In this document: one piece after another, positions 1-7,322 of the stretch | Position numbering within the stretch: the stretch's first letter is position 1 | Layout of the letters: every line of letters starts with the position of its first letter | NCBI GenBank assembly: GCA_009699875.1 | Contig: WLNI01000001.1 | Coordinates: forward strand, 1,240,001 to 1,304,000 | DNA: 64,000 nucleotides | Source of the DNA: Actinomycetota bacterium | GTDB taxonomy: Bacteria; Actinomycetota; Acidimicrobiia; Acidimicrobiales; RAAP-2 | Direction: 5' to 3' | Translations under genes and position numbers: made by a program | The notes under the pieces: generated by a model | Database searches by the model: none | Told to the model about the DNA's origin: nothing | What the model saw: the letters and a program-made list of their open reading frames with translations, nothing else

Positions 1-1067
1 CTCAAAGCATCACCCTGACCGGGGGAGAGCCGGCGTCAACGTGGCAGATTCCCTATGTTGCGCTCCACGGAGCCAAGGTCAACAACATCGGCGAGTATCT
101 CGAAGTCATGGGATGGGTTGCGGGGACTCACCTGGTGCTCACGATCCCCGTGGTGAGTTTGAGTGGCGGAGGAGTGGCCGACGTCATTTCGATGGTGACG
201 CCAGATGCGGAAAGAGACGTATCGCTTCACACGGCGACGCCAAGATGGTCGAAGCGAAAAAAGGTCGGAGGCCTCGCACTCTTGGCTGTGGTGGTGACAG
301 CTCTAAGTGCCGTGACTGTTGGCGTGTGGGGGAACGTGAAGAACACGTCGACATCGACCTCGTCAACCCAACCCCAACAGGACCAGGCGGCATCGAAAAA
401 CCTTCAGGTTCACGACGTCCCAGCCGGATGGGGAAAAGATAGCCCGGCCACGTCGCCACTCTCTGGCCTGATGGGAACGGGCGGGACGTCAAAACCAACC
501 CCAGAGCAAACCAAAACCTACAACCAGGTCGTGGCCAACTTCCAGAGTTGCATGGGTGTCTCGAACGCCAAGGATCGAATGTTTGGAAAAGCTGGCGTGG
601 CGCCAACTGTCCAGGTTCCAAGTGCACCGTATGGAACGGTGATTGCGGGGAACTTGGTCGAGGTTGGCTCAGTGACGCAGTACTACGACTCACCTGCCAA
701 CGTTCAAGCAGACTTGGCTGAAATCAAAAATTCAAAGTTCGCGTCATGCTTTGCCCAGACGATGGCTCGCTTTGAAATCACGGGTGCAGATGCCACGCAA
801 GCTGGTGCAACGATTCCAGTGACGGTTGAAAAACCTCGAACAGAACTTGGGGTGTACATCGCGGGGGCCACCGCCAGTCTTCAGTTCCCGAGTACGTCGG
901 GAACAGTTCCCATTGAGATTGGAACTTCAATCTTGGTGTCTGGCCATTATGAGCAGACGATCTATACCTTTGCGTCGCCTGGTACGTTCCCACCCGCAAC
1001 CCGAACTGCTCTTCAATCCCTCTTGGCAGCCCGGTTGGCAGGGATCAGTAAATCAAGCAATACCTAA
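1..1067 (+). CDS. Membrane-anchored protein of unknown function, 5' end cut by the window
   Basis: The frame is open to the left edge (first full codon at base 3), so the gene probably starts outside the window; the first in-frame ATG at 108 lies inside continuous coding-like sequence. I do not recognise the family. From base 108 the protein has a basic stretch (RWSKRKK), one membrane segment rich in Leu, Ala and Val at about residues 50-72, a Thr/Ser/Gln-rich linker and then a roughly 230-residue, probably extracytoplasmic domain with two Cys that could form a disulfide. It ends in TAA and converges on the menJ-like gene 11 bases away. A sensor or substrate-binding role is possible, but nothing in the sequence proves it. 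Confidence 0.6.
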   Translation, partial: QSITLTGGEPASTWQIPYVALHGAKVNNIGEYLEVMGWVAGTHLVLTIPVVSLSGGGVADVISMVTPDAERDVSLHTATPRWSKRKKVGGLALLAVVVTALSAVTVGVWGNVKNTSTSTSSTQPQQDQAASKNLQVHDVPAGWGKDSPATSPLSGLMGTGGTSKPTPEQTKTYNQVVANFQSCMGVSNAKDRMFGKAGVAPTVQVPSAPYGTVIAGNLVEVGSVTQYYDSPANVQADLAEIKNSKFASCFAQTMARFEITGADATQAGATIPVTVEKPRTELGVYIAGATASLQFPSTSGTVPIEIGTSILVSGHYEQTIYTFASPGTFPPATRTALQSLLAARLAGISKSSNT

Positions 1068-1078
1068 AGAAACCAGAA

Positions 1079-2443
1079 CTATGCAGCGCTTGACACCGAG
1101 CGCAGCTCTGGAGTTTGGTTCTCAAAGAGGGCAGACAGAACCTGGTCGGGAATAATTTTGGAGAGTGCGGTGAGTGTTCGGAATCCAACTTCGGCTGGGC
1201 CAACCTGATCTGGACGCATCAGATTTGCCATCATGCTCAGCAACTTGGTCATCAGTGTCTCTGAACGCATGCCGACACCAACGCAGAGTGCCAACAATTT
1301 TGGATCACTGATGAGTCGAACAAACGCACGGGCCACTTCGTAGTAGTTGCCGTAGGCATTTTCGAGTCGCTCTTCGTAGTGGGCAAGGGCTTGTGATCCT
1401 CCACCCTGGAGCGATTCAGCAATAGATGCTGCCGCCAAACGGCCGGTCTCGTAGCCGTAAGCGATTCCTTCTCCATTAAAGGGATTGATCGAACCCGACG
1501 CATCACCGATCACGATGACGTTCTCTCCGGTGCGTGGTCCAACAGAGAACCCCATAGGGAGCTTTCCTCCGGTGGGAGGACCGAGACAGGTTTCTGGCGA
1601 CATTCCCCAATAGTCGGGAGCGAACTGAACGAATGTCTCCATCAACTTTGTCGTGTTGACACCCTTCCAGCGCCGATCAGTCGATAAAAGTCCAACGCCT
1701 ACATTGATGCGGCCGTCACCAAGGGGAAAGACCCATCCGTATCCTGGGACCACGTTGCCCTCAGCATCGCGAATGTCCAGGTGAGACTCAATAAAATTAT
1801 CGTCGTGGCGATCAGAGGTGTAGTAACCCCGAATCGCCATTCCAAGTGGCCACTCGCGTTTTCGATTCGTCCCAAGCAGCCGACCAATACGAGAGTTCGC
1901 TCCATCGGCGATGACCACGACTCGAGCCATGAGCGTCGAGCTTGTTTTCGCATTCTTCTTCTTCACCACGACACCCTTACATCCACCAAGTGACATTTCG
2001 TGCAGTGGCGGAGTGACGTCAATCAAATCGACCGCTTCGGTCCCATTGAAGACCGTCGCACCCTGCGCTCCAGCATTTTCTGCGACGAGTTGGTCTAAGT
2101 CGAAGCGGGTGATGCAGTAACCGTAGGAGGGGAAGTGAGGGTGCTCAGGCCACTTCATCTCGAGCGTTTGGCCAAATCCATACGCCCGGAGGCCTTCGTA
2201 GCGATGCCCCGTTGCGGCCACGGTTTCTTCGAGGCCCATGTCAGCGAGCTGCCTCACCGAGCGAGGGGTCAGCCCGTCGCCACATGTCTTGGCTCGAGGG
2301 AACTCTTTTCGCTCCACGACAGCCACGTCCCAGCCCGCTTTGGCGAGCCAGTAGGCGCATGCGGAGCCACTCGGGCCACCGCCAATAATGACGGCATCGT
2401 AGAGATGGTCTGATTTCTGGGGGGAAGTTTTTGCGGTGGCCAC
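1079..2443 (-). CDS. menJ: Geranylgeranyl reductase family flavoprotein, probable menaquinone reductase MenJ
   Basis: A FAD-dependent oxidoreductase that in this family saturates isoprenoid chains; in actinobacteria MenJ reduces one isoprene unit of menaquinone. The N-terminus has the dinucleotide motif GGGPSGSACAYWLAK after a YDAVII strand, followed by the ERKEFPRAKTCGDGLTPRS signature. Further on, a GDASGSINPFNGEGIAYG segment binds the flavin diphosphate and ribityl chain. The start is unsure: GTG at 2443 puts about 15 residues before the Rossmann strand, while TTG codons at 2464 and 2479 would lengthen the protein to 466 residues; none has a strong ribosome site. It is divergent from nuoA, an arrangement also known in Streptomyces, which supports a quinone-linked role. 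The exact substrate is inferred. Confidence 0.82.
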   Translation of the reverse strand: MATAKTSPQKSDHLYDAVIIGGGPSGSACAYWLAKAGWDVAVVERKEFPRAKTCGDGLTPRSVRQLADMGLEETVAATGHRYEGLRAYGFGQTLEMKWPEHPHFPSYGYCITRFDLDQLVAENAGAQGATVFNGTEAVDLIDVTPPLHEMSLGGCKGVVVKKKNAKTSSTLMARVVVIADGANSRIGRLLGTNRKREWPLGMAIRGYYTSDRHDDNFIESHLDIRDAEGNVVPGYGWVFPLGDGRINVGVGLLSTDRRWKGVNTTKLMETFVQFAPDYWGMSPETCLGPPTGGKLPMGFSVGPRTGENVIVIGDASGSINPFNGEGIAYGYETGRLAAASIAESLQGGGSQALAHYEERLENAYGNYYEVARAFVRLISDPKLLALCVGVGMRSETLMTKLLSMMANLMRPDQVGPAEVGFRTLTALSKIIPDQVLSALFENQTPELRSVSSAA

Positions 2444-2519
2444 GACCTGACATCGTAGGGGCAACTTCTTGCCTGCCAAACGCCGTGGCCCAAGTGTGTC
2501 AGAACGTGGCTGTGCGTGG

Positions 2520-2525
2520 TAGAAC
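2520..2525 (+). promoter_or_regulatory. Candidate -10 box of the nuo operon (leaderless type)
   Basis: TAGAAC lies exactly seven bases before the GTG start of nuoA, in the short divergent gap with menJ. No Shine-Dalgarno sequence precedes the GTG. This spacing is what a leaderless actinobacterial transcript would need, and ctaC shows the same spacing. No convincing -35 box is visible, and the last base departs from the TANNNT consensus. Confidence 0.3.
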
Positions 2526-2532
2526 AGAGTCC

Positions 2533-2982
2533 GTGGACCAGTACCTCCCTGTTCTCGGACTTCTCATTTTGGGCGTGATTTTTGGCGCCGCGTCCTTGCT
2601 CGCGTCCAGCCTTTTGGCGCCAAAGAAAAAGCCATCGACCGCCAAGACGAGCCCCTACGAATGTGGCATCGTCTCAGAGTCTGAGCCACCGATGCGATTC
2701 CCGGTTCGGTTCTTCCTCGTCGCCATGATTTTCATCATCTTTGATATTGAAATCGTCTTCCTGTTCCCCTTTGCGGTTGTCTTTAAACAACTTGGAGGGT
2801 TTGGCATCGCTGAAGTTTTTGTGTTCTCGATTGTGGTCTTTGTCTCATTGGTCTACTTACGAAGCAGTGGTGGATTGACGTGGGGACCAATCGTTCGGTT
2901 GACAAAAGGCATGCCAAGTAGGACATCGGAGTCCACCATTTCTCGGATTACCGCTGAACCTTCTTCTGATCGCGCTGCATAG
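2533..2982 (+). CDS. nuoA: NADH-quinone oxidoreductase subunit A
   Basis: Membrane subunit of complex I, next to the quinone tunnel. The 149-residue protein has three membrane helices with the family signature KTSPYECGIVSESEPP in the loop after helix 1, then RFPVRFFLVAMIFIIFDIEIVFLFPF, whose Asp/Glu pair is typical. I chose GTG at 2533 because the protein then begins VDQYLPVLGLL, as expected for NuoA; an upstream in-frame extension to 2431 would overlap the divergent gene and has no family support. It is the first gene of a complete nuoA-N operon; nuoB starts 15 bases after its stop behind an AGGAG site. Confidence 0.93.
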   Translation: MDQYLPVLGLLILGVIFGAASLLASSLLAPKKKPSTAKTSPYECGIVSESEPPMRFPVRFFLVAMIFIIFDIEIVFLFPFAVVFKQLGGFGIAEVFVFSIVVFVSLVYLRSSGGLTWGPIVRLTKGMPSRTSESTISRITAEPSSDRAA

Positions 2983-2997
2983 GAGCATTGAAGTTTT

Positions 2998-3564
2998 ATG
3001 GCCCTTGAGGACCTTCCACATAATTTCTTGACGGGCCGAATTGAAGATTTGGTCAAATGGGCGCGTAAATCAAGCGTCTGGCCAAACACGTTTGGTTTGG
3101 CATGTTGCGCTATTGAAATGATGTCCGCAGGTGCCGCCGACTACGACTTGGCGCGATTCGGGATGGAAGTCTTTCGAAACTCACCACGCCAGGCGGACTT
3201 GATGATCGTGGCCGGCCGGGTCAGTCAAAAAATGGCACCGGTCCTGCGCCAGGTGTACGACCAGATGATGGAGCCCAAATGGGTTATTTCAATGGGAGTC
3301 TGTGCGTCGTCAGGTGGCATGTTCAATAACTACGCCATTGTTCAAGGTGTCGATCAAATCGTGCCAGTCGACGTCTATGCGCCAGGATGTCCACCAAGTC
3401 CCGAGACCTTGCTCCATGCCATTTTGACCTTGCACGAAAAGATCGAGACGGGCGAAATTACAAAGCGTCGACACGAAGGCCGACCAGTCGAACTCGTTGA
3501 AACGCCAAAGAGCCCATGGGTCCCAGAGATGCCAACCGCAGTGCGATTGAGGACTCCTCGATGA
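2998..3564 (+). CDS. nuoB: NADH-quinone oxidoreductase subunit B
   Basis: Peripheral-arm subunit that carries the terminal iron-sulfur cluster N2, the direct electron donor to menaquinone. The 188-residue protein shows all four expected ligands: adjacent Cys36 and Cys37 in LACCAIEMM, Cys102 in [10 protein letters not shown], and Cys131 in [10 protein letters not shown]. The AGGAG site 12 bases upstream supports the ATG at 2998. Its stop overlaps the start of nuoC as ATGA, pointing to translational coupling. The C-terminal 35 residues after the conserved core are variable in this family. Confidence 0.96.
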   Translation: MALEDLPHNFLTGRIEDLVKWARKSSVWPNTFGLACCAIEMMSAGAADYDLARFGMEVFRNSPRQADLMIVAGRVSQKMAPVLRQVYDQMMEPKWVISMGVCASSGGMFNNYAIVQGVDQIVPVDVYAPGCPPSPETLLHAILTLHEKIETGEITKRRHEGRPVELVETPKSPWVPEMPTAVRLRTPR

Positions 3565-4052
3565 GCGCTGAGGTGATCCAACTCAGTGGGGTCCCCACAA
3601 CTCAGGGTGTCGGCGTTGACAAGATTGCGTTTCCTTCCCGAGAGGAATACCTCGGCCTTGTGGATTCGCTCAGAAGCGGTGGATTCGAGATGTGCGTCGA
3701 CCTCTGTGCGGTCGACTTTCAAACGCATTCTGGGCGCACCTTGCCCGACGCCATAGCGCCAGAGCGCTTTGAAGTCGTCGTCAATCTTCTCTCGCTTTCA
3801 ACCAAACGCCGAGTCCGAGTCAGGGTGCAAGTGCCTGAGAGTGACCCAACGCTTGCAACGCTCTTTGATATCTACCCAGGCACTGAAGCAATGGAGCGTG
3901 AAGTTTTCGACTTAATGGGGATCCAGTTCAATGGTCACCCCGACCTGACAAGAATTTTGATGCCTGAAGACTGGGAAGGGCATCCTCTCAGAAAAGACTT
4001 CGCCTCTGGCCGAGTGCCAGTGCAGTTCAAAGAAGCGCCAGGTCCACGATGA
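3561..4052 (+). CDS. nuoC: NADH-quinone oxidoreductase subunit C
   Basis: The 30-kDa-type subunit of the complex I peripheral arm; it has no redox cofactor and packs against NuoD and NuoB. The 163-residue product contains the family core [20 protein letters not shown] and the diagnostic ending with [17 protein letters not shown]. The ATG at 3561 overlaps the nuoB stop; an in-frame start at 3516 would lie deep within nuoB and adds nothing conserved. NuoC and NuoD are separate genes here, unlike the fused NuoCD of enterobacteria. Its stop again overlaps nuoD by ATGA. Confidence 0.94.
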   Translation: MSAEVIQLSGVPTTQGVGVDKIAFPSREEYLGLVDSLRSGGFEMCVDLCAVDFQTHSGRTLPDAIAPERFEVVVNLLSLSTKRRVRVRVQVPESDPTLATLFDIYPGTEAMEREVFDLMGIQFNGHPDLTRILMPEDWEGHPLRKDFASGRVPVQFKEAPGPR

Positions 4053-5419
4053 CCGAGAACGAAGAGTACGAGATCCCCGCTCGAGTGATTGAGCGTCCTT
4101 CGTGGAGCACGAAAGAGACGTCTGAGGGAGCGCAAGAGATGATCTTGCGAGAAGACACCGCAGCCAAAGAGCTTGGCCGAGAAGCAGGCGCAGTCCTTCG
4201 GCTCCCCGAAGGCCCAGTGTTGGACCTCAGCCAAATTGATGTTGATCGCCCCGACGACGAAACCATGATTATCAACATGGGGCCGCAGCACCCCTCAACA
4301 CACGGCGTACTTCGTTTGATGCTGGAGCTTGATGGTGAAGTCATCCTTCGAACGAAAACCGTCATTGGCTACTTGCACACAGGGATGGAAAAGACAGCGG
4401 AAGAGTTGACCTTTGTCCAAGGGGCGACCAACGTCACTCGAATGGACTATCTCTCGCCAATGTTTAATGAATTGGTCTTTGCACTATCGACGGAAGCACT
4501 CCTCGGCGTGGAGATGCCAGCTCGTGCGACATGGATCCGAATGTTGATGTGCGAATTGAACCGAGTGAGTTCTCACCTGATGTGGATGGCCACAAACGGG
4601 ATGGACTTAGGTTCAACGTCGATGATGATCTTTGGTTTCCGTGAACGAGAGATGATTCTGAGTTTCTTCGAAAAGACAACGGGACTTCGAATGAACAACA
4701 ACTACATCCGACCCGGTGGTGTTGCTGCGGACCTTCCTGATGGCTGGCAAGACGACATCAAGGTGATCTGCGAAACAGTGCTTGAGCGAACCTATGAGTA
4801 CGACGATCTCTTGACAGGCCAGCCGATCTTTCGTACCCGAACTGAAGGCGTTGGCGGCATGACCGCTGAAGAAGCGCTGGCGCTTGGCGTGACCGGCCCC
4901 CTTCTTCGCTCAACGGGCGTTCCGTGGGATCTTCGACGAGCCCAGCCCTATTTGGCCTACGACGAATTGGACTTTGATGTCATTGTCGGAACCTATGGCG
5001 ACAACTTTGACCGCTACGCGATTCGATTAGCTGAAATCCGTGAATCAATTCGGATGATCCGCCAAATTGCTGACATGATGCCCTCTGGTGACTTTCGTGT
5101 TCAAGACCCGAAAGTCACCCCACCTCCCCGTGGGCGAATCGACTCTTCGATGGAAGCGTTAATTCACCACTTCAAGATCTTTACCGAAGGCTTCAAAGTC
5201 CCTGAAGGCGAGGTGTACGTTCCCATAGAGTCACCTCGTGGCGAGTTGGGCTGTTACATGGTCTCCGATGGATCGGCCAAGCCGTACCGCATGCATATCC
5301 GAGGACCATGCTTCGTGAACCTCCAGTGTTTGCCACTCTTGCTTCGAGGTGGATTGATCTCTGACGCGGTCTCGTGCATCTCCTCAGTGGATCCAGTGAT
5401 GGGTGAGGTCGACCGATGA
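4049..5419 (+). CDS. nuoD: NADH-quinone oxidoreductase subunit D
   Basis: The 49-kDa-type subunit, related to the large subunit of NiFe hydrogenases, which with NuoB forms the quinone-reducing site. The conserved GPQHPSTHG motif at residues 78-86 holds the quinone-site His. The end DPVMGEVDR is typical and places the final conserved Asp and Arg. The protein is 456 residues long because a charged extension of about 70 residues precedes the conserved MIINMGPQHP start; the overlap with the nuoC stop (ATGA) argues that this longer start is real. The stop overlaps nuoE. Confidence 0.96.
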   Translation: MTENEEYEIPARVIERPSWSTKETSEGAQEMILREDTAAKELGREAGAVLRLPEGPVLDLSQIDVDRPDDETMIINMGPQHPSTHGVLRLMLELDGEVILRTKTVIGYLHTGMEKTAEELTFVQGATNVTRMDYLSPMFNELVFALSTEALLGVEMPARATWIRMLMCELNRVSSHLMWMATNGMDLGSTSMMIFGFREREMILSFFEKTTGLRMNNNYIRPGGVAADLPDGWQDDIKVICETVLERTYEYDDLLTGQPIFRTRTEGVGGMTAEEALALGVTGPLLRSTGVPWDLRRAQPYLAYDELDFDVIVGTYGDNFDRYAIRLAEIRESIRMIRQIADMMPSGDFRVQDPKVTPPPRGRIDSSMEALIHHFKIFTEGFKVPEGEVYVPIESPRGELGCYMVSDGSAKPYRMHIRGPCFVNLQCLPLLLRGGLISDAVSCISSVDPVMGEVDR

Positions 5420-6021
5420 GTGCATTCAGCCCTGAGATGAGGACGCGTGCAGAACAACTGGTGGCGGTGTACCCACAGCGACGCAGCGCCTTGATTCCCT
5501 TGTGCCATTTGGCCCAAGAGCAAGAGGGATACCTCACGGAAGCCTTAATGATTGAAATCGCTGAGCTCACTGGCGTGACGCCAGCGGAGGTTCGCGGAAC
5601 GGTCACGTTCTACGACATGTTGCACACTGAACCAGTAGGCCGCTACGTGGTTTCAGTCTGTACCAACATTGCCTGCCTGTTGGCGGGTGGTCAAGAGATG
5701 CTCGAACATGCAGAAGGAAAACTTGGTATTCGAGCTGGGGGGACGACGCAAGACGGGCGATTCACCATCGAAGAAGCAGAGTGCTTGGCCGATTGTGACA
5801 TCGCTCCTTGTGTGCAAGTCAACAGCCGATTTGTTCGCACAACCACGACGGATGCACTCGACAGTTTGATCGACGAACTCTCGAGTGGCGATCGCTCAGA
5901 TATCCCTCCTCACGGTACGTTGATTCGAGTGCAGCGCTCAGTGGGGCTTGTGGCAGATCCGAAAGAAGTCGAGGCGCAACGAACTAAGGTTCGCCTCGCT
6001 GATTCGAAGGCATCATCATGA
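5416..6021 (+). CDS. nuoE: NADH-quinone oxidoreductase subunit E
   Basis: The 24-kDa-type thioredoxin-fold subunit of the NADH dehydrogenase module, carrying the [2Fe-2S] cluster N1a. Cluster ligands are Cys82 and Cys87 in VCTNIACLL, then Cys123 and Cys127 in AECLADCDIAPC; Cys132 is additional. Length is 201 residues, slightly long because of a C-terminal tail of about 50 residues after the ferredoxin-like domain. ATGA overlaps join it to nuoD upstream and nuoF downstream. Confidence 0.95.
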   Translation: MSAFSPEMRTRAEQLVAVYPQRRSALIPLCHLAQEQEGYLTEALMIEIAELTGVTPAEVRGTVTFYDMLHTEPVGRYVVSVCTNIACLLAGGQEMLEHAEGKLGIRAGGTTQDGRFTIEEAECLADCDIAPCVQVNSRFVRTTTTDALDSLIDELSSGDRSDIPPHGTLIRVQRSVGLVADPKEVEAQRTKVRLADSKASS

Positions 6022-7322
6022 GTGTGACTGACGCACCAAAGATCGTCACGCAACGTCGCCACTATGACGACTCATTCACCCAGGAGCGTTTCTTGGCAAC
6101 TGGTGGCTACGACGGAGCTCGCAAAGCATTAAAGATGACGCCACCTGAAGTCTGTGCACAAGTTGATGCCGCTTCGCTCTTGGGTCGCGGGGGAGCCGGG
6201 TTCCCCGCCGGCCGGAAGTGGTCAATGTTGCGAAAGGCTGATTTGGCGTACCTCGTCATCAACGGCGACGAGTCTGAGCCAGCAACTTTTAAAGATCACC
6301 TCCTCCTCGAGAGTGACCCACACCAACTCATTGAGGGTGCAATCATCGCGAGTTTTGCGCTTCAGGTGAATCAAGCGTTCATTTACGTCAGAGGTGAGTT
6401 TGCACTTGGCCTCGAGCGAGTTCAGCAAGCCGTCAATGACGCCTATGCCTACGGGGCCCTCGGCAACGACATCTTCGGTTCGGGATTCAGTCTTGACCTC
6501 GTCGTGCACCCGGGAGCTGGGGCCTACATCTGCGGTGAAGAGACCTCGCTCATCGAGTCACTTGAAGGCAAGCGAGGGTTCCCTCGAATCAAGCCACCAT
6601 TCTTCCCTGCGGCCATTGGCCTCTACGGAGAACCGACCGTTGTTAACAACGTTGAGACGATCTCAAACCTTCCATGGATCATTTCAAATGGCGGCGACGC
6701 CTTCGCCGCACTTGGTGAGACTCCCTCGACGGGGACTCGCTTGTTCGCACTTGCGGGTCACGTGAAGAACCCTGGTGTTTTTGAAATCGAGATGGTCAAG
6801 AACACATTCCGTGACCTGATCTTTGACCCTTCACTTGGAGGGGGCCTCTCGAGAGGTGGCTCGCTGAAGGCATTCATCCCGGGCGGCGTATCAGCGCCAT
6901 GGCTCTACGAAGAGCATCTCGATATTCCGCTTGGCCAAAAGCAAGTTGACGACGCAGGCTCGATGTTGGGATCAGGCTCCATCGTAGTGATGGACTCCAA
7001 TACCTGCATGGTTCGAGCGGCCTGGCGCATCACAAAGTTCTTTTCGAAAGAGTCCTGTGGACAGTGCACGCCGTGTCGAGAAGGATCAGGTTGGCTCGAG
7101 CGCGTGCTGTACCGCTTAGAACATGGCGAGGGACGAATTGAAGACCTTGACCTCTTGCTTGATCTTTGCGACAACATTTCACCAGGACTCGCTTGGCCGC
7201 CCCAGCAGACCACGATCTGCGTACTCGGCCCTTCAATTCCGTCGTCGATTCACTCAGCGATTTCTCGGTTCCGAGATGAGTTCTTGACTCACATTAAAGA
7301 GGGAGCGTGCCCACATGGCTGA
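6018..7322 (+). CDS. nuoF: NADH-quinone oxidoreductase subunit F
   Basis: The 51-kDa-type subunit that binds NADH and FMN and carries cluster N3. The glycine-rich nucleotide motif GRGGAGFPAGRKW is at about residues 57-69, followed by GAGAYICGEETSLIESLEG at about 167-185. Cluster N3 ligands are Cys347, Cys350 and Cys353 in SCGQCTPCREG, with Cys401 in TTICVLG as the likely fourth. The spacing between the third and fourth Cys is about seven residues longer than in E. coli because of the insertion LAWPPQQ. The 434-residue protein overlaps nuoG by eight bases. Confidence 0.95.
   Translation: MSVTDAPKIVTQRRHYDDSFTQERFLATGGYDGARKALKMTPPEVCAQVDAASLLGRGGAGFPAGRKWSMLRKADLAYLVINGDESEPATFKDHLLLESDPHQLIEGAIIASFALQVNQAFIYVRGEFALGLERVQQAVNDAYAYGALGNDIFGSGFSLDLVVHPGAGAYICGEETSLIESLEGKRGFPRIKPPFFPAAIGLYGEPTVVNNVETISNLPWIISNGGDAFAALGETPSTGTRLFALAGHVKNPGVFEIEMVKNTFRDLIFDPSLGGGLSRGGSLKAFIPGGVSAPWLYEEHLDIPLGQKQVDDAGSMLGSGSIVVMDSNTCMVRAAWRITKFFSKESCGQCTPCREGSGWLERVLYRLEHGEGRIEDLDLLLDLCDNISPGLAWPPQQTTICVLGPSIPSSIHSAISRFRDEFLTHIKEGACPHG

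Noticed and set aside
2431-2532. Upstream extension of nuoA
   Set aside because: It would overlap the divergent reductase and adds residues not found in NuoA; the GTG at 2533 gives the normal N-terminus.
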